Shown: one piece after another, positions 5,790-6,324 of the stretch | Numbering within the stretch: the stretch's first letter is position 1 | How the letters are laid out: each line of letters begins with the position of its first letter | NCBI GenBank assembly: GCA_947624695.1 | Contig: CANQLN010000063.1 | Location: 1 to 6,324 of the forward strand | Origin: an uncultured Bacilli bacterium | Lineage (GTDB): Bacteria > Bacillota_I > Bacilli_A > RF39 > UBA660 | Reading direction: 5' to 3' | Length of the DNA: 6,324 bases | Notes under the pieces: model-generated | The model's database searches: none | Told to the model about the DNA's origin: nothing | Seen by the model: the letters and a program-made list of their open reading frames with translations, nothing else | Made by a program: the position numbers and the translations under genes

Positions 5790-5817
5790 ATTATATATAG
5801 TTTTTTTGAAAAGTCAA
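5790..5817 (-). promoter_or_regulatory. Sigma-A-type promoter of the recombinase
   Basis: Minus strand TTGACT (5812-5817) and a perfect TATAAT (5790-5795) are separated by 16 bp. The predicted start at about 5783 gives a leader of roughly 155 nt before the recombinase ATG, containing both attenuator structures. Confidence 0.7.
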
Positions 5818-5882
5818 GATATAAACACATTTTAAGGCTGTATATGGCTTGTTTTTAGTGAAGTTGGTATATTTCTATATAT

Positions 5883-6158
5883 TTAGTTTAATTGTTTTAT
5901 AAAGGTCTCTAAATCTTTTAATTCTATACTTTCTGATAGATTATTTATATACAAAGTATTAGAGTAATTAAATACTAAAAATGTAATATCTTTAATAATA
6001 ACTCTATGTGGCTCAATATAAGTTAAGTTCGTTTTATCAATTTTGCGTATATTACCATTAATTATAGTAGGTTTTACATTACAAAAATTACATATAAATT
6101 CTATTTTTTTCTTTAGGTCTTTATCAAACTCTAATTCTTTTTTAATAATATTAATCAT
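5883..6158 (-). CDS. 91-aa hypothetical protein
   Basis: I do not recognise this product. It is a 91-residue protein with no signal peptide or clear membrane segment. The N-terminus is charged and probably helical (about 1-24) and contains a single CNFC pair at 23-26. The middle (30-75) alternates hydrophobic and polar residues as in a small beta fold (VIIKDITFLVFN), and a short helix ends it (78-90). The ATG at 6158 is supported by AAGAAAGGA (6167-6175), nearly the same ribosome binding site as the recombinase's. It lies between the recombinase promoter and the tRNA-Cys terminator, on the same strand as both. No separate promoter is evident in the 30 bp after that terminator, so it may rely on read-through. 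It could be the last element gene or the first chromosomal one. Confidence 0.6.
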   Translation of the reverse strand: MINIIKKELEFDKDLKKKIEFICNFCNVKPTIINGNIRKIDKTNLTYIEPHRVIIKDITFLVFNYSNTLYINNLSESIELKDLETFIKQLN

Positions 6159-6188
6159 TAAAATCTATCCTTTCTTAAATTTAAATAC

Positions 6189-6221
6189 AAAAAAGTACCA
6201 ACTTCTTTAGAAATTAGTACT
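6189..6221 (-). terminator. Intrinsic terminator downstream of tRNA-Cys
   Basis: Minus-strand stem of 12-13 bp (6194-6221, two G-U pairs, small loop) beginning AGTACTAATTTCT and ending AGAAGTTGGTACT, followed by TTTTTT. It lies about 50 bp past the tRNA CCA end, in the right orientation to end the tRNA transcript. Confidence 0.8.
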
Positions 6222-6233
6222 CATATATTTTAA

Positions 6234-6257
6234 GTCTAAACTTTTAAGAGTTCGGAC
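6234..6257 (-). other. Small stem-loop between tRNA-Cys and its terminator
   Basis: GTCCGAACT pairs with AGTTTAGAC around a 6-nt loop (8 of 9 positions, one G-U). It is in the tRNA 3' trailer and may help processing; no T-run follows. Confidence 0.4.
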
Positions 6258-6268
6258 AGATTTCCCAC

Positions 6269-6324
6269 TGGAGGGCCTAGTCGGATTTGAACCAACGATC
6301 AGGGAGTTGCAGTCCCATGCCTTA
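6269..6324 (-). tRNA. tRNA-Cys (anticodon GCA), 5' part outside window
   Basis: The 3' 56 nt of a tRNA gene are present. Seen: the anticodon loop CTGCAAC with anticodon GCA (6308-6310) closed by GGGA/TCCC; the T arm GTTGG-TTCAAAT-CCGAC; the 3' acceptor strand TAGGCCC (6273-6279); discriminator U (6272) and an encoded CCA (6269-6271). Anticodon GCA with discriminator U73 is the normal identity set for cysteine tRNA. The 5' acceptor strand and most of the D arm are cut off by the window edge. It probably marks the chromosomal flank; its intact 3' end shows no sign of being an integration site. Confidence 0.95.

Noticed and set aside
6269..6324. tRNA-Cys 3' end as the element's attachment site
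   Set aside because: Large serine recombinases do not usually target tRNA 3' ends, and no second copy of the tRNA tail was seen elsewhere in the window.

Overview
The window is very AT-rich on both strands, has strong GGAGG/AAAGGA-type ribosome binding sites and consensus -10 boxes, and reads with the standard code (TGG for Trp, no in-frame TGA). This suggests a low-GC Gram-positive (Firmicutes/Bacillota-type) bacterium; I cannot name a genus. The core looks like a small integrative mobilizable element: a large serine recombinase (3783-5627, minus) and a MobV-type (Mob/Pre) relaxase (2086-3429, minus). The space between them is packed with hairpins and is the obvious oriT candidate. A large serine recombinase paired with a Mob/Pre relaxase is the logic of Tn4451/Tn4453-type mobilizable transposons; this assignment is inference from family knowledge, not from an alignment.

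Left to right: 1-1093 (minus) is the 5' part of a fused ABC ATPase-permease (MacB-like) that runs off the window, preceded by a 31-bp near-perfect palindrome lying on its extended -10. Next is a 99-aa probable coiled-coil protein of unknown function (1202-1501, minus). It is divergent from a regulator with two tandem XRE helix-turn-helix domains (1630-2076, plus); the space between them holds two 9-bp direct repeats 22 bp apart. The regulator and relaxase genes converge on a bidirectional terminator partly encoded in the last relaxase codons. From 3430 to 3782 there is no gene but at least seven inverted repeats and the probable relaxase promoter. The recombinase follows, preceded by a roughly 155-nt leader with a good sigma-A-type promoter, an intrinsic terminator and an upstream segment that can pair for 16 bp with the terminator's 5' half: an attenuator arrangement. 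Right of this lie a 91-aa unknown gene (5883-6158, minus) and, beyond a clear terminator, the 3' part of a tRNA-Cys(GCA) gene (minus), probably chromosomal flank.

Proposed working model (inference): the recombinase excises and integrates the element under control of the attenuated leader; the relaxase nicks the 3430-3782 region for transfer using a helper conjugation machine, because no type IV secretion genes are present, and may repress its own promoter by binding there. The tandem-HTH protein controls the divergent 99-aa gene and perhaps itself. The ABC protein could be cargo or chromosomal. No element ends or direct-repeat attachment sites could be identified.
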